Below are positions 7,578 to 15,918 of a DNA stretch of 64,000 bases, in pieces. The DNA comes from Arthrobacter sp. SLBN-83 (GTDB taxonomy: Bacteria; Actinomycetota; Actinomycetes; Actinomycetales; Micrococcaceae). The DNA lies in NCBI RefSeq assembly GCF_006715285.1, contig NZ_VFMX01000001.1, forward strand, positions 3,658,001 to 3,722,000. The letters run 5' to 3'. How positions within the stretch are numbered: the stretch's first letter is position 1; each line of letters starts with the position of its first letter. The translations under genes and the position numbers were made by a program. The notes under the pieces are model-generated. The model did not search any database. It was given only the letters and a program-made list of their open reading frames with translations, and had not been told where the DNA came from.

Positions 7578-8675
7578 TCAGTCTTCCATTCCGGCCAGCG
7601 CGTCCCGGATCGTGGAGTCCAGGGCACGGCGCAGTGTTTTGACCCTGTAGTCGCTGGAGACTGAGGTGTAGAGGGCCGTTGTTGAGGCGTGCTCGTGCCC
7701 GGCCTGGTGCTGGACGAACAAAGCGTCCATGCCTGATTCGATCAGGTGGGTGACATAAGAGCGGCGGAGTGAGTGGATGTCCAGGCCGGGGGAGAGGCCC
7801 AAGTCCTCGCAGTACCGGTTGAACCTTCGGTTCAGCGCCGTCTCCGAGACAAGGGTGCCGCGCTCGGAAGGGAACAGGTCCAGGCCGTCGGTCATATGCG
7901 GGTGGCCGCGTTCCAGCCAGTCGGCAACGATTTCCGTGGACCAGTCGAACACGGTCAGGACGCTGCGCCGTTTGGGTGGTGAACCCTTCATGGCTTTGCC
8001 GTAGCGGACCTGCAGGACCCCGTACTTGCCGAATTCCCGGGCGTGCGGGTTGCGGGCAAAATCGACTGTCTGCAGGTGCCTGACCTCGTTGCGCCGGAGA
8101 CCCCAGCAGTAGGCCACCTTGAACAGGACAGCGTCGCGGTAGGCTGGCAGCCAGCCCTTGCGGCCCAGCGTCGCAATTCTGTCCACCTCGTCATCGGCCC
8201 GGTCAAAGAATGCCTGCAGCTCCTGCCGGGTGAACGGCCGCCGCTTGGGATGCGATTCGTTGCTCTGGGCGTGGACCGCGGTGTTCCAGTCGAAACATAC
8301 CTGCGAAGGATGCGTTCCGAAATACTGCTCGCAGACCCGGTCCCAGCCATAATCCGGCGAGGCTACGTACGAGCAGAACGCCCGAAGCGCCGCCTGATAA
8401 CTCCGGATCGTGGACTGGGCCGCGTGCTTCACACCGCGCAGATCCCCGAAGAACTCATCCACATGAGCCGGCGTCCACTGCCACGGATACTCATTCGTCG
8501 ACTCCTGGAACCGCGTCACCAGCCGCTCCCGGCCGTCGATAGTGCCAAACGAAAGATTCCTGCTCAGCTGCTGATTCCGCCAACCGGTGAGCATCTGGGC
8601 GAACACGACGTCCTCCGGATGAAGGAAATGCACCGCGCCGAGACCCAGCACCCGTCCCGCTGAATCGACCGCCAT
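7578..8675 (-). CDS. Tyrosine-type site-specific recombinase/integrase
   Basis: A 365-residue protein. ATG at 8673-8675 follows a strong AGGAGG site; an ATG 14 codons upstream lacks one. The N-terminal core-binding domain (about 25-110) is followed by a catalytic domain with the full active site: Arg194 in YCWGLRRNEV, His301 and Arg304 in DIHSLRRSY, His327 in AGHEHAS and Tyr336 in TALY. This should be an active strand-exchange enzyme. It is the first gene of a tightly coupled three-gene unit with an HTH protein and a zinc-ribbon recombinase-like protein, so the unit is probably a mobile or formerly mobile element. Confidence 0.9.
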   Translation of the reverse strand: MAVDSAGRVLGLGAVHFLHPEDVVFAQMLTGWRNQQLSRNLSFGTIDGRERLVTRFQESTNEYPWQWTPAHVDEFFGDLRGVKHAAQSTIRSYQAALRAFCSYVASPDYGWDRVCEQYFGTHPSQVCFDWNTAVHAQSNESHPKRRPFTRQELQAFFDRADDEVDRIATLGRKGWLPAYRDAVLFKVAYCWGLRRNEVRHLQTVDFARNPHAREFGKYGVLQVRYGKAMKGSPPKRRSVLTVFDWSTEIVADWLERGHPHMTDGLDLFPSERGTLVSETALNRRFNRYCEDLGLSPGLDIHSLRRSYVTHLIESGMDALFVQHQAGHEHASTTALYTSVSSDYRVKTLRRALDSTIRDALAGMED

Positions 8676-8692
8676 GAACCCTCCTGAAGCAT

Positions 8693-8705
8693 TGCATTGG
8701 ATGCA
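8693..8705. repeat. Palindrome TGCAT-N3-ATGCA, copy 1 (integrase leader)
   Basis: TGCATTGGATGCA, a 5-3-5 palindrome just upstream of the integrase ribosome site. It matches copy 2 at 8912-8924 at 12 of 13 positions and overlaps a further palindrome at 8702-8716. Its position suits an operator or a recombinase binding site. Confidence 0.5.
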
Positions 8706-8716
8706 TGAATCATGCA
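8702..8716. repeat. Palindrome TGCATGA-N-TCATGCA
   Basis: A perfect 7-1-7 inverted repeat overlapping the 8693-8705 palindrome. Together they form an extended symmetrical block upstream of the integrase gene. Confidence 0.5.
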
Positions 8717-8911
8717 ATTAATGCAGAATCCCTGCAAATCCGCCGCTCAGTGGGGCATCCAGCATGAATGCCTGGTGGCATTGTGCGCCCCGTCGATGCT
8801 TTTCGAAGTGTCCTGCATCGACGCCGTGTGAAGTGTTTACGCAGGTCAAGGGCGCTTTTTAATGGTGGACGACTACCTGGCGGCCCTTGATGGGCAGAGG
8901 AGGGATGATCA

Positions 8912-8924
8912 TGCATCGGATGCA
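8912..8924. repeat. Palindrome TGCAT-N3-ATGCA, copy 2
   Basis: TGCATCGGATGCA, 219 bases from copy 1 with the same arms. It lies close to the divergent polyketide synthase operon. The 410-base gap between integrase and polyketide synthase (8676-9087) holds no gene; these palindromes and the repeat at 8936-8955 are its only clear structure. Confidence 0.5.
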
Positions 8925-8935
8925 ATAATCACTGT

Positions 8936-8955
8936 TCTACTTGACATAATGTAGA
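8936..8955. promoter_or_regulatory. Inverted repeat TCTAC-N10-GTAGA with TTGACA inside
   Basis: A 5-base inverted repeat spaced by ten bases, enclosing TTGACATAAT. It sits in an AT-rich pocket about 140 bases upstream of the polyketide synthase start and could be an operator over a promoter. No good -10 element at the right distance was found, so the promoter assignment is weak. Confidence 0.3.
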
Positions 8956-9087
8956 TTATCGGCGTTTTAGGAAGGGCTCCGGACGGGGTCCCGGGGCAAG
9001 CAGCCCTGGCCGCAGTATCAGCCATGAATGCGCTGGTCAGGACGCTGAGCCATTGTCTTTATCCGGGCACCCGTCAAGAATGAATCA

Positions 9088-10311
9088 ATGACGGTCTACG
9101 TGCGTTCACTTGAAACTGCAGTTCCGACGACAAAGCTGATCCAGTCCGAAGCCCGCGACGTGTTCGCGGCGCAGCCGGGCTTGTCCCGTTTGGGTTCGCG
9201 GCTGGTCAACACCTGCTTTGATGGCGCAGCCATTGAGACGAGGTTCACCGCCGTCGAGGAACTGACCACCACGGGCCGCTCCGAAAACCCCCAGTTCTAC
9301 GACCAGGAAACTGGCCTGCTGCTGAACCCCAGCACCAAGGTCCGCAATGACATCTTCGCCCGCGAGGCAACCAAACTGTTCGTGCAGGCTTCCCGCGCTG
9401 CCCTGGAGGCAGCCCCCGAACTCGATTTACTTGACATAACTCATCTGGTGACCGTTTCCTGCACCGGCTTCTTCAATCCGGGCCCTGACTATAAGGTTGT
9501 CCGCGAACTCGGCCTCAGTCCTGCTGTTCAGCGCTACCACCTGGGTTTTATGGGCTGTTACGCGGCTTTCCCCGCACTCCGCGCCGCGAAGCTGTTCTGT
9601 GAGGCGGATCCCAACGCCGTCGTCCTGGTGGTCTGCGCTGAACTGTGCTCCCTGCACGTGCGCACCTCCAACAACCCGGACACCATCATGGGCTCGGCCC
9701 TGTTCGCCGATGGTGCGGCAGCCGCCGTCGTGACGGCCCGGCCAGGCGCTGAGAAAACCGCACTGCTGAAGCTGGACCACTTCGAAACTGTCCTGACGCC
9801 GGTCGGCGAGGACTCCATGGCCTGGAACATCGGCGACAACGGCTTCGAGATGGTGCTTGGAAACTACGTGCCGCACATCATTGATGACCACATCGTGGAC
9901 GCGCTGGAACCGCTCCTGGCCAGGGAACCGGAGCTGGCGGCACTCCCCTACACCGCCATCCCCCACTGGGCGATCCACCCCGGCGGCCGCAGCATCCTGG
10001 ATAAGGTGCAGTCCCGGCTCGGCCTGAGTGACCCGCAACTGGTTCCCGCCCGGGAGACCCTGCGCAATTTCGGCAACATGAGCAGCGCCACCGTGCTGTT
10101 CGTCCTCAAACACATCCTTGAACAGCCCCTCCAGGAAGGGGATGAACGGATCTGTTCCATGGCCTTTGGGCCGGGCCTGACCGTTGAAACGGGCCTGTTT
10201 ACGAAGCTCCGGCAGCTAACCGGCGGGCCGGCAAACACTGCCCGGCTGGATAATGCCGGGGAGGACGCCCTGCTCCAGGACAGCCGGGCAACGGAGGCCA
10301 CGCTTGCCTGA
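9088..10311 (+). CDS. Type III polyketide synthase (chalcone/stilbene synthase family)
   Basis: A 407-residue protein of the usual length. The thiolase-fold catalytic triad is visible: Cys157 in GFMGCYAAFPAL, His297 in HWAIHPGG and Asn330 in FGNMSS. Such enzymes extend an acyl-CoA starter with malonyl-CoA units and cyclise the chain to resorcinols, pyrones or naphthols. The gene order PKS, methyltransferase, flavin hydroxylase is that of srsA-srsB-srsC in Streptomyces griseus, which makes methylated alkylresorcinol phenolic lipids; by analogy this one may use long fatty acyl starters. The start is ATG 9088 with no strong ribosome site; a three-codon ORF (ATG at 9080) ends across it. Confidence 0.93.
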   Translation: MTVYVRSLETAVPTTKLIQSEARDVFAAQPGLSRLGSRLVNTCFDGAAIETRFTAVEELTTTGRSENPQFYDQETGLLLNPSTKVRNDIFAREATKLFVQASRAALEAAPELDLLDITHLVTVSCTGFFNPGPDYKVVRELGLSPAVQRYHLGFMGCYAAFPALRAAKLFCEADPNAVVLVVCAELCSLHVRTSNNPDTIMGSALFADGAAAAVVTARPGAEKTALLKLDHFETVLTPVGEDSMAWNIGDNGFEMVLGNYVPHIIDDHIVDALEPLLAREPELAALPYTAIPHWAIHPGGRSILDKVQSRLGLSDPQLVPARETLRNFGNMSSATVLFVLKHILEQPLQEGDERICSMAFGPGLTVETGLFTKLRQLTGGPANTARLDNAGEDALLQDSRATEATLA

Positions 10312-10327
10312 CCGGGCTTCCACAACA

Positions 10328-11023
10328 ATGGACATCCTGCTTAGCCGGCGCGCCACCGGAGACATCGAGCAGATGGACTACCCCGACTGTGACCCCCGGC
10401 TCCTGGACAACACCTACCGGCAGTTCGGCATCATCAACCGGGCCCTGTCGGGGTGGCGCCGGCTGTACAACAGGGAGTTGCGCAACCTGAAGCGGCAGGG
10501 CCAGGCGCCGCTGACCGTCCTGGATATCGGCTGCGGCGGCGGCGACCTGGCGGTCATGCTGGCCGGATGGGCCGCCAGGGACGGCATGCCAATGCAGATC
10601 ACCGGCATCGATCCCGATCCCCGCGCGGCCAGCTTTGCCAGGCGCCGACGATCCGTACCGGGCGTTGCGTTCCGCCAGGCCCACAGCGGTGAGCTGGTCC
10701 GGGAAGGCGCGGCATTCGACGTCGTGATTTCCAACCATATGCTGCACCACCTGGCACCCGAAGAACTCCGCCAACTCTTGGCGGACTCGGAAATCCTGGC
10801 ATCAAGGAAGGCGCTGCACAACGACCTTGTGCGAAGCCCCACCGCTTTTGCCCTCTTCAGCGTTGCCGCACTCCCCTTCCGCCGCTCCTTCATCCGCCAG
10901 GACGGCCTCACCTCCATCCGCCGGAGCTACCGGCCTGCCGAGTTGGCTGCCGCCGCTCCCCCGGGCTGGTCAGTGGAGCGCGCATGGGCCTTTCACCAGG
11001 TCCTGACCTACCGTAAGGGCTGA
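10328..11023 (+). CDS. SAM-dependent methyltransferase of the polyketide operon
   Basis: A 231-residue class I methyltransferase with the SAM-binding motif VLDIGCGGGDLAV and the acidic loop GIDPDPRA, and a later VISNHMLHHL. It lies 16 bases after the polyketide synthase and 2 bases before the monooxygenase. By gene order it corresponds to SrsB, which methylates the alkylresorcinol or hydroquinone oxygen. ATG 10328 is preferred; a TTG near 10305 overlapping the PKS stop is possible. The substrate is inferred only. Confidence 0.85.
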   Translation: MDILLSRRATGDIEQMDYPDCDPRLLDNTYRQFGIINRALSGWRRLYNRELRNLKRQGQAPLTVLDIGCGGGDLAVMLAGWAARDGMPMQITGIDPDPRAASFARRRRSVPGVAFRQAHSGELVREGAAFDVVISNHMLHHLAPEELRQLLADSEILASRKALHNDLVRSPTAFALFSVAALPFRRSFIRQDGLTSIRRSYRPAELAAAAPPGWSVERAWAFHQVLTYRKG

Positions 11024-11025
11024 CC

Positions 11026-12171
11026 GTGGACGCTGAGGTTGTGATCGCCGGCGCAGGTCCCGTGGGCCTGTACCTGGCTGCGGCGCTGCTGCAGGAAGGG
11101 GTCTCTGTCAAGGTTTTTGAGCAGCGCCAAACGCGGAACCGGCATACCCGCGCCATCGGCATCCACCCTCCGGCCCTGCAGGCGCTTGCCGGGGTTGGGG
11201 TGGCTGACTCCATGGTGCAGGAGGGCATCCGCATCAGCACCGGCGTTGCGGTCAGCGGCGGTAGGACCGTGGGGACCATGGAGTTCGGCGCCGTATCAAG
11301 GGACTTTCCCTTTGTGCTGGCGCTGCCGCAGTTCCGCACGGAGCAGCTTCTCGAAGAGCGCGTGACTGCGCTGGATCCCGGAGCGGTCATCAGGGGTGCT
11401 AACGTCACCACGGTGAGGGACGACGGCGGCACAGTCTCCGTGGAGGTCGAGTCCGGCTCCGGTGCCACACACCGCAGCGCCACAGCAGCTTTGCTCGTGG
11501 TGGCTGACGGTGCCAGGTCCCGGCTCCGTGGCGCCTTGCAGGTGCCGGTGGCCAGCACAACCTATCCTGACCATTACCTCATGGGGGATTTCGACGACGG
11601 CACGCACTACGGGCACAAAGCCGTCCTGTTCCTGGAACCGGAGGGAATCGTGGAATCCTTCCCGTTGCCCGGCGGCGTGCGCCGCTGGGTGGTCCGGCTG
11701 GGACAACCCGCCGGACCGGCGGCAGGCCCACAGGAGCTGGTGGAACTGGTGCGCCGCCGGACCGGGTTCCTTCCTGATGCGGCCTCGAATTCCATGCTGA
11801 GCGCCTTCAGCGTGCGGTCCACCATTGCCCGCCGCACCGTTGCGGGACGGTCCGTGCTGGTGGGAGATGCAGCGCACGAGATCAGCCCAATTGGAGGCCA
11901 GGGCATGAACCTGGGCTGGCTGGACGCCAGGGAGTTGCTGCCGGTGGTTTGCGCGGCCCTGGCAGGCGAGCCAACCGGCAGGCAGCTCAGGGACTTCGAG
12001 AAGCGCCGCCGGAAGGCAGCAGTCCTCGCCCGCCGGCAGGCGGAAGTAAACATGATGCTGGGCAGGCCGCTGCCGTCACAACTCCTGGGAATTCGCACCG
12101 CCGCCATAGGCGCGGCAGCTGGAATACCGGCAGTGAACCGGTGGGTCGCCAGGCGCTTCACCATGCACTAG
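11026..12171 (+). CDS. FAD-dependent monooxygenase of the polyketide operon
   Basis: A 381-residue protein with an N-terminal dinucleotide-binding fold (VVIAGAGPVGLYLAAALL), a conserved Arg segment (RAIGIHPPALQAL) and the FAD motif VLVGDAAHEISPIGGQGMN, all typical of aromatic-ring hydroxylases of the PheA/UbiH type. The GTG start lies two bases after the methyltransferase stop. In the parallel srs operon the third gene hydroxylates the alkylresorcinol ring before methylation; the same role is inferred here. Confidence 0.88.
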   Translation: MDAEVVIAGAGPVGLYLAAALLQEGVSVKVFEQRQTRNRHTRAIGIHPPALQALAGVGVADSMVQEGIRISTGVAVSGGRTVGTMEFGAVSRDFPFVLALPQFRTEQLLEERVTALDPGAVIRGANVTTVRDDGGTVSVEVESGSGATHRSATAALLVVADGARSRLRGALQVPVASTTYPDHYLMGDFDDGTHYGHKAVLFLEPEGIVESFPLPGGVRRWVVRLGQPAGPAAGPQELVELVRRRTGFLPDAASNSMLSAFSVRSTIARRTVAGRSVLVGDAAHEISPIGGQGMNLGWLDARELLPVVCAALAGEPTGRQLRDFEKRRRKAAVLARRQAEVNMMLGRPLPSQLLGIRTAAIGAAAGIPAVNRWVARRFTMH

Positions 12172-12199
12172 GCTCCCGGTGGAATAAGGCAGGCAGGGG

Positions 12200-12613
12200 T
12201 TAGCGGAAATAGCAGTCGTAGCTGTCCTGGCTCACGATCACGCCGCGGCTCACTTCAAAGACCGAGGCCGTCCTGGCGCGGATGGTCTCGCCGAGGTCCC
12301 AGTACCGCAGGTCCATGAGCACCGTGGCGGACCAGTCGGCCTCCACCACCACCCGCCCGCCTTCGCAGGTGGTGCGCCGCACAATGAACTGCTGGTCCTT
12401 CACTACCTCGCGGCTTTGGTCGGCACCGGCAAGGACCCCCGCCAGCGTCCGGGTGGATCCTTCCGGAGCCAGCAGATGCGGTGCCTCGGTCAGCACGAAC
12501 GATTCCGACAGGAACGGCTGGATTTCCGCCGACCCACCACCCGCCTCGAGGACCCGGATAAATTCCAGGACGTGTTCCAGTGGGGATGCGGGAGGGCGGG
12601 AAGCGTCAGCCAT
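12200..12613 (-). CDS. NTF2-like / SnoaL-like domain protein
   Basis: A 137-residue protein from ATG 12611-12613. It opens with a helical segment (PLEHVLEFIRVLEAG), then an NTF2-type pattern (QPFLSESFVLTEAPHLL), and ends in strands (VVVEADWSATVLMDLRYWDLGETIRAR, given as WSATV and GETIRAR). Such cone-shaped domains occur as small-ligand-binding proteins or isomerases; no catalytic function can be read. It converges with the flavin monooxygenase and diverges from peptide deformylase. Confidence 0.7.
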   Translation of the reverse strand: MADASRPPASPLEHVLEFIRVLEAGGGSAEIQPFLSESFVLTEAPHLLAPEGSTRTLAGVLAGADQSREVVKDQQFIVRRTTCEGGRVVVEADWSATVLMDLRYWDLGETIRARTASVFEVSRGVIVSQDSYDCYFR

Positions 12614-12666
12614 GCAGTAGACCCTAGCCGAAGGTTTCCCCGTGGGCTGGCCAGTAGGCTGTCCCC

Positions 12667-13347
12667 ATGACCCAGACCGTTCCCCGAACAACTGCCGGTG
12701 CCGACGAGATCCGTGAGACCGTGGAGCGGATCCTATCCGCCGGGTCCCTTCCACCCATCGTCCAGGCCGGCCACCCGGCATTGCGGCAGCGCGCCGCGGA
12801 ATTCGACGGCCAGTTGAGTGCGGACCAGCTGGACCGCCTGATCGGGACCATGCGCCAGGTCATGCATGAGGCACCCGGCGTGGGCCTGGCCGCCCCGCAG
12901 CTGGGCATTCCCCTTCAACTTGCTGTCCTGGAGGACCAGTTCAACGTTGACCCGGAAGCTGCAGCCCTAAGGAACCGCAGCCCGCTGGAGTTCCTTGCCA
13001 TCCTGAATCCGCGATACACGCCCCTGGGGCCAGGACTTGCGTCCTTTTATGAGGGGTGCCTTTCCTTGAACGGGCTCCAGGCCGTGGTGGCCCGTCCGGA
13101 GTCGGTGCTCCTGGAGTATCTGACGCCCGACGGCGCGGCACAGCGGCGGGAGTTTGCCGGGTGGCAGGCGCGCATCGTGCAACATGAGACGGACCACCTT
13201 AACGGCATCCTGTACATAGACCGCGCCCAGCTCCGGTCCCTGAGCAGCAACGCGGAGTATGCGGCGCACTGGGCGGAGGCCGGCATCGGCAAGGCACGGC
13301 AAGGCCTGGGGTTCGACGCCGGTCCGGCCGGCATTTCCGTCGACTGA
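12667..13347 (+). CDS. def: Peptide deformylase
   Basis: A 226-residue protein with the three deformylase motifs in order: GVGLAAPQ, EGCLS and QHETDHLNG (HExxH-type iron site with the Cys of EGCLS as third ligand). The enzyme removes the N-formyl group from nascent proteins. It has extra N-terminal residues compared with the roughly 170-residue E. coli enzyme, as is usual for actinobacterial forms. A second deformylase elsewhere in the genome would be expected, since actinobacteria often have several. Confidence 0.95.
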   Translation: MTQTVPRTTAGADEIRETVERILSAGSLPPIVQAGHPALRQRAAEFDGQLSADQLDRLIGTMRQVMHEAPGVGLAAPQLGIPLQLAVLEDQFNVDPEAAALRNRSPLEFLAILNPRYTPLGPGLASFYEGCLSLNGLQAVVARPESVLLEYLTPDGAAQRREFAGWQARIVQHETDHLNGILYIDRAQLRSLSSNAEYAAHWAEAGIGKARQGLGFDAGPAGISVD

Positions 13348-13413
13348 CCCAGCTGCCACGAGGGCAGGGCTGCAGGGACAAATTGCGGTCCCGGCAGCCC
13401 TAAGATTGTTCCC

Positions 13414-14295
13414 ATGCCTTCCGCGGATGTCCCCCTCCTCTGTCCCGTCTGCTCAGATCCGCTGGAGCATCTGGAAGCGGAAGGGGAACGCCAACCGCGC
13501 CTGGTTTGTCCCAACGGCCACAGCTTCGACGCCGCCCGCCAGGGCTACTTCAACCTTCTGGTGGGCAAGGGCTCACCCTTCGAGCCGGACAGTGCGGCCA
13601 TGGTGGCGTCCCGTTTCAACTTCCTGGGGGACGGCCACTACCGACCGATGGCGCAGGCGCTGGCTGCCGCCGTCGTAACCCACCTGCCGGCAGAAGATGC
13701 GGTGGTGCTGGACTCCGGAACGGGAACCGGACATTATCTGCGTGAAATCCTCGACGCCGCCGCTGCCACCGGGCGCCACGCGTCCGCCATCGGCCTGGAC
13801 ATCTCCAAATTCGCCCTCCGGCGCGCCGCGCGGCTCAATCCCGAAGCGGTCAACCTGGTGTGGGACATCTGGCAGCCCTTTCCGGTGGAAAGCAATTCGG
13901 TGGACGCGGTCACCGTGGTCTTTGCCCCGCGGAACCCCGCCGAATTCGCCCGCGTCCTGCGCCCCACGGGCGCGTTGGTGGTGGTGACGCCGCGCAGCGG
14001 ACACCTCGCGGAGCTCGCCGCTGTGACCGGAATGCTGGGGATCGAAGAAGGCAAGGACGAACGCCTGGCCGTGGCGATGGCCGGCCACTTCGAGGCGGAA
14101 AGCACCCTCGACGTCGACGTCGCGCTGGAGCTCAGCCGGGCCGCCGCCACAGACCTGGCGTTCATGGGACCTGCGGGCCACCACCTGGACCGCGAGCGGA
14201 TCGCCGCCCGGCTCGAAGACACTCCTGAGCCGGTGGCAGCGCAGGCGAAGTTCAGGCTCTTTGTCTTCCGGCCCACCACCGAGGGCGCCCCGTAA
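13414..14295 (+). CDS. RlmA-type 23S rRNA (guanine-N1) methyltransferase
   Basis: A 293-residue protein. The N-terminus carries the zinc site of this family: Cys10, Cys13, Cys32 and His36 (LVCPNGHSFD), followed by ARQGYFNLL, which is highly characteristic. The SAM-binding motif VLDSGTGTGHYL is near residue 100. Family members methylate G745 or G748 in 23S rRNA; TlrB variants give tylosin resistance. Whether this one targets 745 or 748 cannot be told from sequence alone. Confidence 0.88.
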   Translation: MPSADVPLLCPVCSDPLEHLEAEGERQPRLVCPNGHSFDAARQGYFNLLVGKGSPFEPDSAAMVASRFNFLGDGHYRPMAQALAAAVVTHLPAEDAVVLDSGTGTGHYLREILDAAAATGRHASAIGLDISKFALRRAARLNPEAVNLVWDIWQPFPVESNSVDAVTVVFAPRNPAEFARVLRPTGALVVVTPRSGHLAELAAVTGMLGIEEGKDERLAVAMAGHFEAESTLDVDVALELSRAAATDLAFMGPAGHHLDRERIAARLEDTPEPVAAQAKFRLFVFRPTTEGAP

Positions 14296-14423
14296 CGACT
14301 TGGCCACTATCCCCCGGCAGCTTCCATGATCCCGCCCACACCACAGGACCGCGGACTAGGATGAAAAGACAGTTACTGGCGGGTCCGCGCATGCGGCCCC
14401 CTGTGACGAAGGGGGAAACAGGG

Positions 14424-14897
14424 ATGTTCGAATGGCTTGGGGAAAACTGGTGGGCCGTGTGGCTCACGGCCTTCCTGGCATTTGCCGTGATCGAAATGAT
14501 CACGCTTGACCTGTTTTTCATTATGCTCGGCGGCGGGTCACTCGCTGCACTGGTCGCCGACTTCGCCGGCGCCGATCCCTGGCTGCAGGTGGTCATCTTC
14601 TGCATCGTGTCCCTGCTCATGGTTGCCTTTGTCCGCCCGGTGGCGCTCTCGCACCTGAAAAAGGGCCCGTCCGAACAGCGGACCAACGTGGACCGGCTCA
14701 TTGGCGAACCGGCCGTGGTCATGGAAGCCGTCACCTCCGACGGCGGCCTGGTGAAAATCGGTGGCGATATTTGGAGCGCCCGCTCCGCCGCGGGAGTACT
14801 TCCCGCGGGCCAGAAGGTGGTCGTAGCGGCCATCGACGGCGCAACAGCAGTGGTTTCGGCACCGCCGACGGCGGCTACCGGACCAGATACAACCTGA
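14424..14897 (+). CDS. NfeD family membrane protein
   Basis: A 157-residue protein, ATG 14424 after a GGGGGAAACA ribosome site. Membrane segments occupy about residues 8-75, and the C-terminal OB-fold domain (about 90-145) contains IGEPAVVMEAVTSDGGLVKIGG. Short NfeD proteins pair with SPFH proteins in membrane microdomains. The SPFH gene starts 22 bases downstream, which supports that pairing. Confidence 0.88.
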   Translation: MFEWLGENWWAVWLTAFLAFAVIEMITLDLFFIMLGGGSLAALVADFAGADPWLQVVIFCIVSLLMVAFVRPVALSHLKKGPSEQRTNVDRLIGEPAVVMEAVTSDGGLVKIGGDIWSARSAAGVLPAGQKVVVAAIDGATAVVSAPPTAATGPDTT

Positions 14898-14919
14898 CAA
14901 TTGGGGAACAAGGAGTTGT

Positions 14920-15864
14920 ATGAATAACGCAGGCGGAACCGCGCTGGCCATCGTGCTGGTGGTCCTGATCGTCTTTGTCATCATAGTTTTGGTCCGGGCC
15001 GTCCGGATCATTCCGCAGGCACGCGCCGGCGTCGTTGAACGGCTCGGCAAGTACCAGCGGACGCTCAACCCGGGCCTGACGATCCTGATTCCGTTCGTGG
15101 ACCGGCTCCTGCCGCTCCTGGACCTGCGCGAACAGGTGGTGTCCTTCCCGCCGCAGCCGGTCATTACCGAAGACAACCTGGTGGTTTCCATCGATACGGT
15201 GGTGTATTTCCAGGTGACTGACCCCCGTGCAGCCACGTATGAGATCGCCAACTACATCCAGGCCGTGGAGCAGCTCACCACCACCACGCTGCGCAACGTG
15301 GTGGGCGGACTCAACCTGGAGGAAGCCCTTACATCCCGTGACCAGATCAACGGGCAGCTGCGCGGCGTCCTGGACGAGGCAACCGGCCGTTGGGGCATCC
15401 GCGTCTCGCGGGTGGAACTGAAGGCCATCGACCCGCCGCACTCCATCCAGGATTCCATGGAGAAGCAGATGCGCGCGGAGCGTGACCGCCGCGCCGCCAT
15501 CCTCACCGCAGAGGGAACCAAGCAGTCCGCCATCCTGACGGCAGAAGGCCAGCGCCAGGCAGCGATCCTCAAGGCCGAAGGCGAGGCCAAGGCCGCAATC
15601 CTTCGCGCAGACGGCGAATCGCAGGCAATCCAGAAGGTCTTCGACGCTATCCATAAAGGAAATCCGGACCAGAAACTGCTGGCCTACCAGTACCTCCAGA
15701 CGCTGCCCAAGCTTGCTGAGGGGTCGGCCAACAAACTCTGGATCATCCCGAGCGAGGTTGGGGAAGCCCTGAAGGGCATCGGCAGCGCCATCGGTGGCAC
15801 CAATGCCGAAGCCGCCGTGTCCGGGCTCTTCGAGCAAACGCCAACCGAGCGCAGCCAGCCTTAG
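14920..15864 (+). CDS. SPFH/band 7 (paraslipin-type) membrane protein
   Basis: A 314-residue protein behind an AAGGAG site. It has one N-terminal membrane helix (ALAIVLVVLIVFVIIVLV), then the SPFH domain with IIPQARAGVVERLGKYQ and TLNPGLTILIPFVDR. A repeated AEGTKQSAIL / AEGQRQAAIL / AEGEAKAAIL coiled-coil region (about 195-240) follows, as in stomatins and paraslipins. These proteins oligomerise at the membrane and scaffold protein quality control. It forms an operon with the NfeD gene and is followed by a terminator. Confidence 0.93.
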   Translation: MNNAGGTALAIVLVVLIVFVIIVLVRAVRIIPQARAGVVERLGKYQRTLNPGLTILIPFVDRLLPLLDLREQVVSFPPQPVITEDNLVVSIDTVVYFQVTDPRAATYEIANYIQAVEQLTTTTLRNVVGGLNLEEALTSRDQINGQLRGVLDEATGRWGIRVSRVELKAIDPPHSIQDSMEKQMRAERDRRAAILTAEGTKQSAILTAEGQRQAAILKAEGEAKAAILRADGESQAIQKVFDAIHKGNPDQKLLAYQYLQTLPKLAEGSANKLWIIPSEVGEALKGIGSAIGGTNAEAAVSGLFEQTPTERSQP

Positions 15865-15874
15865 CAGCGCAGGA

Positions 15875-15918
15875 AACAGGGAGGGTTCCGCGGAACACCA
15901 CGGAACCCTCCCTGTTTT
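15875..15918 (+). terminator. Rho-independent terminator after the SPFH gene
   Basis: A 16-base-pair inverted repeat (15875-15890 with 15901-15916) and a ten-base loop, followed by TTTT, eleven bases after the SPFH stop. Confidence 0.85.

Larger units (their letters stand above)
5755..8930 (-). mobile_element. Candidate three-gene recombinase element (integrase, HTH, zinc-ribbon recombinase-like)
   Basis: Three minus-strand genes with a 4-base gap and an 11-base overlap form one unit, preceded by a 410-base leader rich in TGCAT palindromes. No transposase ends, target duplication or cargo genes could be identified, so the outer limits given here are only those of the genes plus the palindromes. 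It could be an integrative element core, a relic, or a stand-alone recombinase module. Confidence 0.45.

Noticed and set aside
14252..14911. Frame opposite the NfeD gene
   Set aside because: Antisense to a supported gene; Ser/Thr/Pro-rich product with no domain.
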